The position numbers and the translations under genes are program-made. DNA of 45,576 nt, taken from NCBI GenBank assembly GCA_964569555.1, contig CAZMTT010000003.1:1-45576 (forward strand), given 5' to 3'. This DNA is from G020353235 sp964569555 (GTDB taxonomy: Bacteria; Chloroflexota; Dehalococcoidia; Dehalococcoidales; JAUYDJ01). A model generated the notes under the pieces. The model was given only the letters and a program-made list of their open reading frames with translations. It was not told the origin of the DNA and searched no databases. Of this stretch, positions 30,906 through 37,960 are shown one piece after another. How positions within the stretch are numbered: the first letter of the stretch is position 1; every line of letters starts with the position of its first letter.

Positions 30906-30956
30906 CACTATATAGTGAAACAGGGTGATACTAACACAATATGTAGTGCTTGTCAA
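30906..30956 (-). promoter_or_regulatory. nrdR promoter with two NrdR-box-like sites
   Basis: On the - strand TTGACA (30956-30951), a 17-bp spacer and TAGTAT (30933-30928). Site 1, ACACAATATGTAGTGC (30934-30949), fits the known NrdR box (ACACWATATATWGTGT) at 14 of 16 positions and fills the spacer. Site 2, CACTATATAGTG (30906-30917), is a shorter palindrome whose centre is 30 bp away, about three helical turns. Confidence 0.8.
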
Positions 30957-31007
30957 GGGTTTTGGGGGGTAATTTTTAGTGGCTTATCCCTTCAGGACAA
31001 GCCTGAA

Positions 31008-31037
31008 TTGACGCTTGCTTAATAGCTTGTTTAGAAT
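31008..31037 (+). promoter_or_regulatory. Promoter of the M16 peptidase gene
   Basis: TTGACG (31008-31013), an 18-bp spacer and TAGAAT (31032-31037), about 34 nt before the TTG start. Confidence 0.55.
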
Positions 31038-31070
31038 GTATAGTCTATTAGCTGAATAAAGAGGTAAAAG

Positions 31071-32333
31071 TTGTATCACAAGACTGTTTTAGATAATAAG
31101 CTGCGCCTGCTTACGGCCCATATGCCCCATACCCAGTCGGTATCTATCAGTCTCTTTATCGGCATCGGTTCGCGCTATGAGACGGATACCGAAGCCGGTA
31201 TCTCCCATTTTATTGAGCACCTCTGCTTTCGGGGCACCGAGAAGCGCCCCACCGCCCGCGAGATTTCAACGGCCATAGAGGGGGTGGGGGGACTGCTTAA
31301 CGGCGGCACCGACAAAGAGCTGACCACCTACTGGTGCAAGGTAGCCGTGCCTCACTTCGGGCTGGCCCTGGAGGTGCTGGCGGATATGCTGCTCAATTCC
31401 CGGTTTGAACCTCAGGATATCGAGAAAGAGCGCCGGGTTATCGTTGAGGAGATTAAGATGAGTTTTGACTCCCCGCCGCAGCGGGTGGGCATGCTCATTG
31501 ATGAGCTCTTATGGCCGGAGCACCCGCTGGGGCGCGATATCGCCGGTAGTAAAAAGTCGGTTAATGCCATCAGCCGGGATATGATGCTGGGTTATGTAGC
31601 CGGTCAGTACCGGCCCGATAATACCGTGGTTGCCATTGCCGGTAACATCAAGCACGAGGCGATAGTGGCTGCCGTGAGTCAGGCTCTGGGTAACTGGACC
31701 AACCAGCCGCAGCCATCCGAGTATACTGATTTTCAGGGACAGCTGGCGCGGCGGTTTTGCCTGGAGACGCGTGACATAGAGCAGGCCCATCTCTGTCTGG
31801 CCCTGCCCGGTTTATCGCTGGTCCACCCCAGGCGCTTTGCCCTTGATTTGCTCAACATAATTCTGGGCGAGGGGATGAGCAGCCGCCTGTTTACCGAGAT
31901 TCGGGACAAGATGGGGCTCGCCTACAGTATTCACAGCTGTGTTGACCACTTTCTTGATTGTGGCTCGATGATAATTTATGCCGGGGTGGAGCCGAAGAAC
32001 CTGGCAACCACCATTAAGGCTATTCTGGAGCAACTCAGTAAGCTCAAAGACGAAATCCCGGAGGCGGAGTTGACCAAGGCCAAAGAACTGGCTAAGGGAC
32101 GCCTGTTGCTCCGTATGGAGGACAGCCGTAATGTGGCCGGCTGGATGGGGGGACAGGAGGTTCTCACCCGGCGCATTTTAACTCCAGAGCGGGTGATTGC
32201 CCTGATTAATGCCGTCACTGTTGAGGAGCTGAAGCAGTTAGCCGGGGAGTTGTTAATCGGCAGCCAGCTCCGCCTGGCGGTGGTTAGTCCGGTCAGCGCC
32301 ACAGAACCGCTGGAAGAACTGCTGAGATTATAA
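31071..32333 (+). CDS. M16-family zinc peptidase (processing-peptidase type)
   Basis: This 420-aa protein is a single M16 unit of two related halves. The inverted zinc motif His46-x-x-Glu49-His50 is in AGISHFIEHLCFRGT, and the distal Glu lies in ERRVIVEEI near 126. The C-terminal half has the usual region around GMSSRLFTEIRDKMGLAYSIHS, including the Arg-Tyr pair-like segment. Many bacteria carry this gene near polynucleotide phosphorylase; here it is alone between nrdR and groEL. The physiological substrate is unknown, and cytoplasmic location is implied by the absence of a signal peptide. It starts at TTG with AGAGGT upstream. Confidence 0.9.
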   Translation: MYHKTVLDNKLRLLTAHMPHTQSVSISLFIGIGSRYETDTEAGISHFIEHLCFRGTEKRPTAREISTAIEGVGGLLNGGTDKELTTYWCKVAVPHFGLALEVLADMLLNSRFEPQDIEKERRVIVEEIKMSFDSPPQRVGMLIDELLWPEHPLGRDIAGSKKSVNAISRDMMLGYVAGQYRPDNTVVAIAGNIKHEAIVAAVSQALGNWTNQPQPSEYTDFQGQLARRFCLETRDIEQAHLCLALPGLSLVHPRRFALDLLNIILGEGMSSRLFTEIRDKMGLAYSIHSCVDHFLDCGSMIIYAGVEPKNLATTIKAILEQLSKLKDEIPEAELTKAKELAKGRLLLRMEDSRNVAGWMGGQEVLTRRILTPERVIALINAVTVEELKQLAGELLIGSQLRLAVVSPVSATEPLEELLRL

Positions 32334-32336
32334 AAA

Positions 32337-32364
32337 ATAGCCGCAGCCTTCAGGCTGCGGCTAT
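32337..32364. terminator. Bidirectional terminator between M16 peptidase and groEL
   Basis: ATAGCCGCAGCC (32337-32348) and its exact complement (32353-32364) form a 12-bp stem with a TTCA loop. It lies between convergent genes, with A-rich sequence before it on the + strand, which gives a T-run on the - strand for groEL. Confidence 0.85.
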
Positions 32365-32388
32365 CTAGCAAGGCGTTTTCGGGAAGGA

Positions 32389-34008
32389 TTAGTACATCCC
32401 CTCCATGCCGCCACCGGGCATGGGTGGTGCTTTTTCTTTCTCCGGAATATCGGCAACCAGCGCGTCAGTAATCAGCACCATCACGGCAATACTGGCCGCA
32501 TTCTGCAGGGCTGACCTGACTACTTTGGTGGGGTCAATAATGCCCTTGGCCACCATGTCACCGAACTCGCCGGCTTCAGCGTCATAGCCAGAGCCAGGCT
32601 CGCTCTTCTTCACGGCATCGATGACCACCGAGCCGTCTTTGCCGGCGTTGATGGCAATCCAGCGAATCGGCTCCTCCACTGCCTTCCTGATGATGTCCAC
32701 CCCGGTCGCTTCATCTCCGTCAACCTTCAGCTTATCCAGAACGGGGAGGGCATTGAGCAGGGCGACACCGCCCCCGGGCAGTATGCCCTCTTCAACCGCA
32801 GCCCGGGTCGCCGATAGGGCGTCCTCCACCCGGTGCTTTCTCTCTTTGAGCTCAACCTCGGTAGCCGCGCCGACTTTAATTACGGCGACGCCGCCCGCCA
32901 GCTTGGCCTGCCTCTCCTGGAGTTTCTCGCGGTCAAATTCAGAGGTGGTCTCGTCTATCTGGACCTTAATCTGCTTGATTCTGGCCTTGAGTTCATCCTC
33001 ACTGCCTTTACCCTCAATTATGGTGCACTTGTCTTTATCGGCGGTCACCCGGCGGGCTCGACCCAGGTCTTCCACGGTAACCGAGTCAAGCTTGCGGCCA
33101 ATCTCTTCCGAGATGACCTTGCCACCGGTGAGAATAGCCATATCCTCCAGCATCTGCTTGCGGCGGTCACCAAAGCCGGGGGCTTTCACCGCCAGCACAT
33201 TGATGGTACCGCGCAGTTTGTTGACCGCCAGGGTGGCCAGGGCTTCACCATCGACATCCTCGGCGACAATAAGCAGATTCTTGGTTACTTGGAGCAGCTT
33301 CTCCAGAGCCGGCAGCAGGTCAGCCACCGCCGAGATTTTCTTGTCGGTGATGAGGATATAGGGGTCTTCAATTTCGGCTTCCATCTTCTCGGCGTTGGTG
33401 ATGAAGTAGGGGCTGATGTAACCGCGGTCAAATTGCATCCCCTCTACGTATTCGGTCTCATACTTTATCCCTTTGGACTCCTCCACGGTGATAACGCCGT
33501 CTTTGCCTACCTTTTCCATCACCTCGGCAATCAGTTCGCCAATCTCTTTGTCCTTGGCGGTGATGGTACCGACCTGGGCGATTTGCTCTTTGCCCTTTAC
33601 CTCGGTGGAAACCCGCTTGAGTTCGTCAATAACCGCCTGGGTTGCTTTTTCAATCCCCTTCTTCAGCGCCATGGGCTCGGCGCCAGCGGCGATGTTCTTA
33701 AAACCGTTGATAATGATGGCGTGTGCCAGCAAAGTTGAGGTGGTGGTGCCATCACCACAGGCGTCGTTGGTCTTGCTGGCGGCTTCCTTGACTATCTGCA
33801 CTCCCATGTTCTCAAAGGGGTCAGGGAGCTCGATCTCCTTGGCAATGGTAACCCCGTCATCGATTACGGAAGGGGCTCCCCATTTTTTATCCAGTGCCAC
33901 GCAATGTCCCTTGGGACCGAGGGTTACCCTGACGGCATCAGCCAGGGTGTCTATGCCTTTCTTCAGAGCATGCCTTACTTCCTCATCAAAGATAATCTGT
34001 TTTGCCAT
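32389..34008 (-). CDS. groEL: Chaperonin GroEL
   Basis: This 539-aa protein is a group I chaperonin. Seen are GPKGHCVALDKKWGAPSVIDDGVTIAKEIEL, KTNDACGDGTTTSTLLAHAII (the DGTTT ATP-binding motif near residue 87), and AVKAPGFGDRRKQMLEDMAILTGG. The tail ends PPMPGGGMEGMY, a GGM-type C-terminus. It forms a double heptameric ring that folds proteins with the GroES lid. It follows groES by 27 nt under one promoter and ends at a bidirectional terminator. AGGAGGAG is a strong ribosome site. Confidence 0.97.
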   Translation of the reverse strand: MAKQIIFDEEVRHALKKGIDTLADAVRVTLGPKGHCVALDKKWGAPSVIDDGVTIAKEIELPDPFENMGVQIVKEAASKTNDACGDGTTTSTLLAHAIIINGFKNIAAGAEPMALKKGIEKATQAVIDELKRVSTEVKGKEQIAQVGTITAKDKEIGELIAEVMEKVGKDGVITVEESKGIKYETEYVEGMQFDRGYISPYFITNAEKMEAEIEDPYILITDKKISAVADLLPALEKLLQVTKNLLIVAEDVDGEALATLAVNKLRGTINVLAVKAPGFGDRRKQMLEDMAILTGGKVISEEIGRKLDSVTVEDLGRARRVTADKDKCTIIEGKGSEDELKARIKQIKVQIDETTSEFDREKLQERQAKLAGGVAVIKVGAATEVELKERKHRVEDALSATRAAVEEGILPGGGVALLNALPVLDKLKVDGDEATGVDIIRKAVEEPIRWIAINAGKDGSVVIDAVKKSEPGSGYDAEAGEFGDMVAKGIIDPTKVVRSALQNAASIAVMVLITDALVADIPEKEKAPPMPGGGMEGMY

Positions 34009-34035
34009 TTTTCTCCTCCTAACTAAGCGAATTGG

Positions 34036-34332
34036 TTATTTCGGTTTTTTGGCCAGAATGTCACTCTCACGCAGGATGATATACTCTTCATCGTCAAACT
34101 TAATCTCGGTACCCCCGTACTTGGAGTAAACCACCCGGTCACCCACTTTGATGTCCATGGCAATGAGTTTGCCATCCTCGGCACGCCGGCCCGGACCAAC
34201 CGCCAGAACCTCACCCTCCTGGGGTTTCTCCTTGACGGTATCCGGTATAACAATCCCACCTTTGGTTACTTCCTCTTTTTCGATGGGCTTGATTACCAGA
34301 CGGTCGGCTAGCGGTTGAAGCTTGATCGCCAT
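34036..34332 (-). CDS. groES: Co-chaperonin GroES
   Basis: This 98-aa protein has the standard GroES parts: MAIKLQPLADRLVIKPIEKEEVTKGGIVIPDTVKEKPQEGEVLAVGPG (mobile loop near 20-34) and KVGDRVVYSKYGGTEIKFDDEEYIILRESDIL. A heptamer would cap the GroEL ring. It is the first gene of the operon, with AAGGAG before the ATG, and is controlled by a variant CIRCE about 34 nt upstream. Confidence 0.97.
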   Translation of the reverse strand: MAIKLQPLADRLVIKPIEKEEVTKGGIVIPDTVKEKPQEGEVLAVGPGRRAEDGKLIAMDIKVGDRVVYSKYGGTEIKFDDEEYIILRESDILAKKPK

Positions 34333-34365
34333 TTTGGTCTCCTTCCTCGTCTGAACCTCAATTAT

Positions 34366-34399
34366 TTAGCAGTCTCTGGGAGAGACTGCTAATATTATA
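34366..34399 (-). promoter_or_regulatory. Variant CIRCE operator with promoter of groES-groEL
   Basis: TTAGCAGTC (34366-34374), a 9-bp spacer and GACTGCTAA (34384-34392) have the exact CIRCE geometry, but with a symmetric C-to-G change in each arm relative to TTAGCACTC-N9-GAGTGCTAA. A TATAAT box (34399-34394, - strand) adjoins it. Repression by HrcA is expected; no hrcA gene is in the window. I see no gene or motif of note in 34400-34575, apart from a repeated ATTCTCCAT. Confidence 0.8.
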
Positions 34400-34579
34400 A
34401 TAGCGCAAGCTGGCACCATGCCGCAACTCAGCGAATGATTATTCACAGCCAGTATCAGTAACTTACAGGCTTTCTAAGACCAAAAGAAGCCTATATTCTC
34501 CATAAAAGTCTCTTTTTGTCCTGTATTCTCCATTTTCCATTTATTTAGCTGGCCTGTCTTGCCTGTGGGACGTATTAAT

Positions 34580-34608
34580 TTGGGGATAATAGCGCAGTAT
34601 GCTATAAT
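34580..34608 (+). promoter_or_regulatory. Promoter of the small membrane peptide gene
   Basis: TTGGGG (34580-34585), a 17-bp spacer and TATAAT (34603-34608). The start codon at 34625 follows 16 nt later. Confidence 0.5.
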
Positions 34609-34624
34609 TTAATTGAGGTTAGCT

Positions 34625-34810
34625 ATGTCGTGCTTTCCCAGCTTTAATCAATATCGTTATGAAGTTGCCCAGAAGGCCAAACAGATAAGCAAGGCTCAGC
34701 CGGGCACCTGGCAGGACTTTCTCTGTGAGCTGGTCGGGCCGCTTACCCTGATACTCGTCGCCGCCGTGTTAGCGGTTGTCGCCATAGTGGCACGACAGCT
34801 GATTGGCTAG
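34625..34810 (+). CDS. Small single-helix membrane protein
   Basis: About 61 aa, starting MSCFPSFNQYRYEVAQKAKQ. A TTG at 34613 is in frame, but GAGGT lies 5 nt before the ATG at 34625 and the promoter ends at 34608. The N-terminal half is amphipathic and basic, and residues about 38-57 (VGPLTLILVAAVLAVVAIVA) form one membrane helix. It has its own promoter between groES and tsaD. No family is recognised. It could be a small stress-linked membrane peptide, but nothing beyond topology supports that. Confidence 0.5.
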   Translation: MSCFPSFNQYRYEVAQKAKQISKAQPGTWQDFLCELVGPLTLILVAAVLAVVAIVARQLIG

Positions 34811-34879
34811 TGTCATTAACCCCACCGCAAATTCCACGGCATATTGTCCCCATTTACTCCCCCCACCGCTTTAACCGGC

Positions 34880-35857
34880 TTACCCCAGCTTGAGGCTGGG
34901 GATGACGTCAAAGTCCAGGCTGTCTGCCCGGCCCGCTTTGAGCCGGTAGTAACCGCAGGCGGCAATCATGGCGGCGTTATCGGTGCAGAGTACCGGTGGC
35001 GGAATCAAAACCGGAATGGGCGAATTATCCACCAGCCGCTGGCGGAGCCGCTTATTTGAGGCGACCCCGCCGGCCAGCAAAATCTGCTTTACCCCAAGCT
35101 CTCTGGCGGTGGCTACGGTCTTGGTGACCAGGACATCAATTACCGCCTCCTGGAAGCTGGCGGCGGCGTCAGCCACTGATGAAATCTGGCCCGCTTCCGC
35201 CCGCCGAAGCAGGGCGGTCTTGAGGCCGCTGAAGCTGAAATCGTTGGTCCCCTTGAGCCAGGCGCGGGGTAACTGGATAGAGGCAGCGCCCTTGCCGGCG
35301 GCCTGCTCAATGGCGGGGCCACCGGGATAGCCCAGCCCCAGAATGCGGGCGGCTTTATCAAAGGCTTCGCCGGCAGCGTCATCCCGCGTCCTGCCCAGCA
35401 CCACATAGTCCCCGTGCCCCTTCATTAAGACCAGGTCACTGTGCCCCCCGGAGACAATCAGGCAGACTACGGGGAAAGCAATGGTCTGGTCAGTCAGCCA
35501 GTTAGCGTAGATGTGCCCCTCAAGGTGGTTCACCCCGCTGATGGGCAAGTCATGGGCGGCGGCGACCGCCTTGGCCATATTCACCCCGACCAGCAGCGAG
35601 CCCGCCAGGCCGGGCCCCATGGTGACGGCAATGCCATCGAGGTCGCTCAGGCTGGCTTTAGCCTCAGCCATCGCCTTTTCCATAACCGGAATAATAGTCA
35701 AGAGGTGCTGCCTTGAGGCTACCTCGGGGACAATCCCGCCATAGCGGGCGTGGAGCTCCACCTGGGAGGCTATCTGGTTGGCTCTAATTTTAGCCCCGTC
35801 CGCCACCACGGCGGCGGCGGTTTCGTCACAGGAGGTCTCGATACCCAGAATTTGCAT
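34880..35857 (-). CDS. tsaD: tRNA N6-threonylcarbamoyladenosine transferase TsaD
   Basis: This 325-aa protein transfers threonylcarbamoyl onto A37 of ANN-decoding tRNAs with TsaB and TsaE. Seen are the N-terminal ASKHA phosphate loop (GIETSCDETAAAVV) and metal ligands His111 and His115 (GVNHLEGHIYA). Also present are VSGGHSDLVL, GRTRDDAAGEAFDKAARILGLGYPGG and ILLAGGVASNKRLR with a final DNAAMIAACGYY. A TATAAT box ends only 8 nt before the ATG, so the mRNA may be leaderless. The partner genes tsaB and tsaE are not in the window. Confidence 0.96.
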   Translation of the reverse strand: MQILGIETSCDETAAAVVADGAKIRANQIASQVELHARYGGIVPEVASRQHLLTIIPVMEKAMAEAKASLSDLDGIAVTMGPGLAGSLLVGVNMAKAVAAAHDLPISGVNHLEGHIYANWLTDQTIAFPVVCLIVSGGHSDLVLMKGHGDYVVLGRTRDDAAGEAFDKAARILGLGYPGGPAIEQAAGKGAASIQLPRAWLKGTNDFSFSGLKTALLRRAEAGQISSVADAAASFQEAVIDVLVTKTVATARELGVKQILLAGGVASNKRLRQRLVDNSPIPVLIPPPVLCTDNAAMIAACGYYRLKAGRADSLDFDVIPSLKLG

Positions 35858-35865
35858 ACCTTAAA

Positions 35866-35871
35866 ATTATA
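35866..35871 (-). promoter_or_regulatory. -10 box of tsaD, very close to the start codon
   Basis: TATAAT (35871-35866, - strand) is followed by TTTAAGGT and the ATG. Transcription would begin about 2 nt before the start codon. No good -35 box is seen at 17 bp. Confidence 0.4.
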
Positions 35872-35891
35872 GCATAGATAATTTAGTTCTT

Positions 35892-35920
35892 TTGACACAC
35901 CTATAAGCCAATGATATTAT
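35892..35920 (+). promoter_or_regulatory. Promoter of the CNNM/DUF2344/tilS operon
   Basis: TTGACA (35892-35897), a 17-bp spacer and TATTAT (35915-35920). Predicted transcription start near 35927 rules out translation from 35921 and supports the ATG at 35960. Confidence 0.7.
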
Positions 35921-35959
35921 TTGGCTACGTGGAGTATCTTCAAGAGTGGGGTGATCTAT

Positions 35960-37336
35960 ATGTCTAATGTGGAAACACTATATTGGGTGTTGCTGCTGCT
36001 GGTTTTTCTGGTTCTATCTGCCTTCTTTTCCAGCGCGGAGACAGCCTTTGTCTCCCTGCAGCGGGTAAAGGTTGAGCATATGGTCAGCACCGGGGTGAAG
36101 GGGGCAAAGCGGGTGTCCAAGCTGATTGAGTACCCGGAGAGGTTTCTCTCCACCATTCTGCTGGGCAACAATCTGGTAAACACGGCGGCGGCGGCCATAG
36201 CTACTGTTATGGCGATCCGTTTCTTGGGACAGGAGTGGGCGGTGATAATCGCCACTGCGGCGGTAACTATTGTCCTGCTCATATTCTGTGAAACCGTTCC
36301 CAAGACCATGGCCGCCCACCACTCGGAGAAGCTATCACTGCTATTTGCCCGGCCAATACAGCTGATTGGCTGGTTGTTTAATCCGGTGGTGGTGGTGCTG
36401 AGCTGGATAGCTTCCGGCTTCACCAGGCTGGTCGGTGGCACACCGGTAGCCCGGTCCATAATCAGTGACGAAGAGATTCGCACCATGATATCGGTGGGGT
36501 ACAGAGAGGGGACGGTGGAGGAAGAGGAAGCCGAGATGCTGCACAATGTCTTTGATTTTGGCGACCGCCCGGTTCGTGAGGTGATGATACCGCGCCTGGA
36601 GGTGGTCTGTATTGAGAAGGGGTCCAAACTGGCTGATTTCCTCGCCCTGTACACCAAGTCCCCGGTATCCCGCTTACCGGTCTATGAGGAGAATATGGAT
36701 AATGTGGTTGGCATTCTCTCGGTCAAAGATGTGCTTATGGCGCTGGCTAGCAGCACTGTGGATAGGGATAGTCTGATTGATGACCTGATGCGCCCGGCTT
36801 ACTTTGCGCCGGAGACGAAGCTAATCAATGAGCTCTTTGCTGAGATGAGGGACAAAAACTTTCGCATGTCGGTGGTCATTGACGAGTACGGTGGTACCGC
36901 CGGCATCGTCAGCCTGAGCCGTCTGGTGGAGGAGATTGTCGGCCCGGTGGGGGACGAGCTGGCGGCGGCCGAAAAAGAATACGAAGCCATTAACGAGTAC
37001 ACCTTCCAGATTGACGGCGGCATGCGCATTGATGAAGCCAATGACGAGATGGAGCTGGATCTACCCGAGGGTGACTATGAAACGGTGGCCGGCTTTGTTT
37101 TGCACCTGCTCGGGCATATCCCGAAGCAGGGCGAACAGGTGAGGTATCAGAATTTGAAGCTGGTCGTAACCAAGATGCGCGGGAGGAAAATCGAAGAGAT
37201 TCTGCTGACCAAGAAAAGGCCACCCCGGGAAGCCAAGGCAGGGCCGGGCAAAGTAACCCCGGCCGAACCGGGCCAGGAAACCAAAGAAGGGCCGGAGGAA
37301 GAGCCCAAAGGAAAAGATGCAGCGTCTGCGCGTTAG
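35960..37336 (+). CDS. CNNM/HlyC-CorC family membrane protein
   Basis: About 458 aa, starting MSNVETLYWVLLLLVFLVLSAFFSS. The CNNM membrane domain has about four helices, including GNNLVNTAAAAIATVMAI and ETVPKTMAAHHSE near 100-135. A tandem CBS pair (about 205-325) has VREVMIPRLEVVCI and SVKDVLMALASS. The CorC/HlyC domain follows (MRIDEANDEMELDLPEGDYETVAGFVLHLLGHIP). The tail is long, charged and Pro-rich. Relatives affect Mg or other divalent cation transport; the hemolysin name is historical. The start is chosen from the promoter position and GGGGTGAT upstream. The stop overlaps the next gene by 20 nt. Confidence 0.88.
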   Translation: MSNVETLYWVLLLLVFLVLSAFFSSAETAFVSLQRVKVEHMVSTGVKGAKRVSKLIEYPERFLSTILLGNNLVNTAAAAIATVMAIRFLGQEWAVIIATAAVTIVLLIFCETVPKTMAAHHSEKLSLLFARPIQLIGWLFNPVVVVLSWIASGFTRLVGGTPVARSIISDEEIRTMISVGYREGTVEEEEAEMLHNVFDFGDRPVREVMIPRLEVVCIEKGSKLADFLALYTKSPVSRLPVYEENMDNVVGILSVKDVLMALASSTVDRDSLIDDLMRPAYFAPETKLINELFAEMRDKNFRMSVVIDEYGGTAGIVSLSRLVEEIVGPVGDELAAAEKEYEAINEYTFQIDGGMRIDEANDEMELDLPEGDYETVAGFVLHLLGHIPKQGEQVRYQNLKLVVTKMRGRKIEEILLTKKRPPREAKAGPGKVTPAEPGQETKEGPEEEPKGKDAASAR

Positions 37337-37958
37337 GTTTGCTCGAGGCGAAGAAGTAAAGTTCATCTCTCACCTGGATTTAATGCGGCTGTGGCAAAGA
37401 GCACTACGCCGTGCCGGCATGCCGCTGGCCTATTCCGAGGGATTTAACCCCCACCCCCGCATATCACTGGCGGCACCCCTGCCCCTCGGGGTAACCAGCG
37501 AAGCCGAGCTCATGGACGTCCAGGTTCACAAATGGGTATCTCCCCATTTCTTTACCAGCGCTCTCAGCCAGCAGTTACCGGCGGGCATTGAAGTCCGGCA
37601 GGTGTACCCGATATCACTGACCCTGCCCTCGCTGCAATCGCAGGTCCGCTTTGCCGAATATCAAGTTGAGGTGGAGACAGAAGAAAAGGATATTGAGGCC
37701 AAGCTTGCCTCTCTGCTCGCGCTAAAGCAGCTGCCGTGGCAGCACCAGCGGGATACCGGTCCCAAGAGCTACGACCTGAGGGCGTTAATCGATGACCTGT
37801 GGCTGCTTAGCTCTCAGCCTTCCGGCGGCACGATAGGGATGAGGCTGCGCTGTGATAGCCACGGCTCGGGAAGACCGGAGCAGGTTACGGCTGCCCTCGG
37901 CTTTAGCCAGTATCCCACGTCAATACAACGCACCAAGCTTATCCTGGAAACGAGTTAG
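37317..37958 (+). CDS. DUF2344 (radical SAM-linked) protein
   Basis: This 213-aa protein matches the radical SAM-linked family: QRLRVRFARGEEVKFISHLDLMRLWQRALRRAGMPLAYSEGFNPHPRISLAAPLPLGVTSEAELMDV. The conserved HLDLMR and GFNPHPRI segments suggest an RNA-binding or enzymatic fold of unknown activity. In many genomes it adjoins or is fused to the radical SAM protein of the kind encoded here at 25508. In this genome the two are about 10 kb apart and on opposite strands. It overlaps the CNNM gene by 20 nt and is followed by tilS after 2 nt, suggesting an RNA-related operon. Confidence 0.85.
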   Translation: MQRLRVRFARGEEVKFISHLDLMRLWQRALRRAGMPLAYSEGFNPHPRISLAAPLPLGVTSEAELMDVQVHKWVSPHFFTSALSQQLPAGIEVRQVYPISLTLPSLQSQVRFAEYQVEVETEEKDIEAKLASLLALKQLPWQHQRDTGPKSYDLRALIDDLWLLSSQPSGGTIGMRLRCDSHGSGRPEQVTAALGFSQYPTSIQRTKLILETS

Positions 37959-37960
37959 CT

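Noticed and set aside
32405..34129. Long open frames antisense to groEL, up to about 300 aa
   Set aside because: They follow the codon structure of groEL on the other strand; groEL is certain and no promoter or ribosome site supports them.
34485..34540. Direct repeat of TATTCTCCAT upstream of the small membrane peptide
   Set aside because: Two short AT-rich copies only, without link to a promoter or gene start; likely chance.
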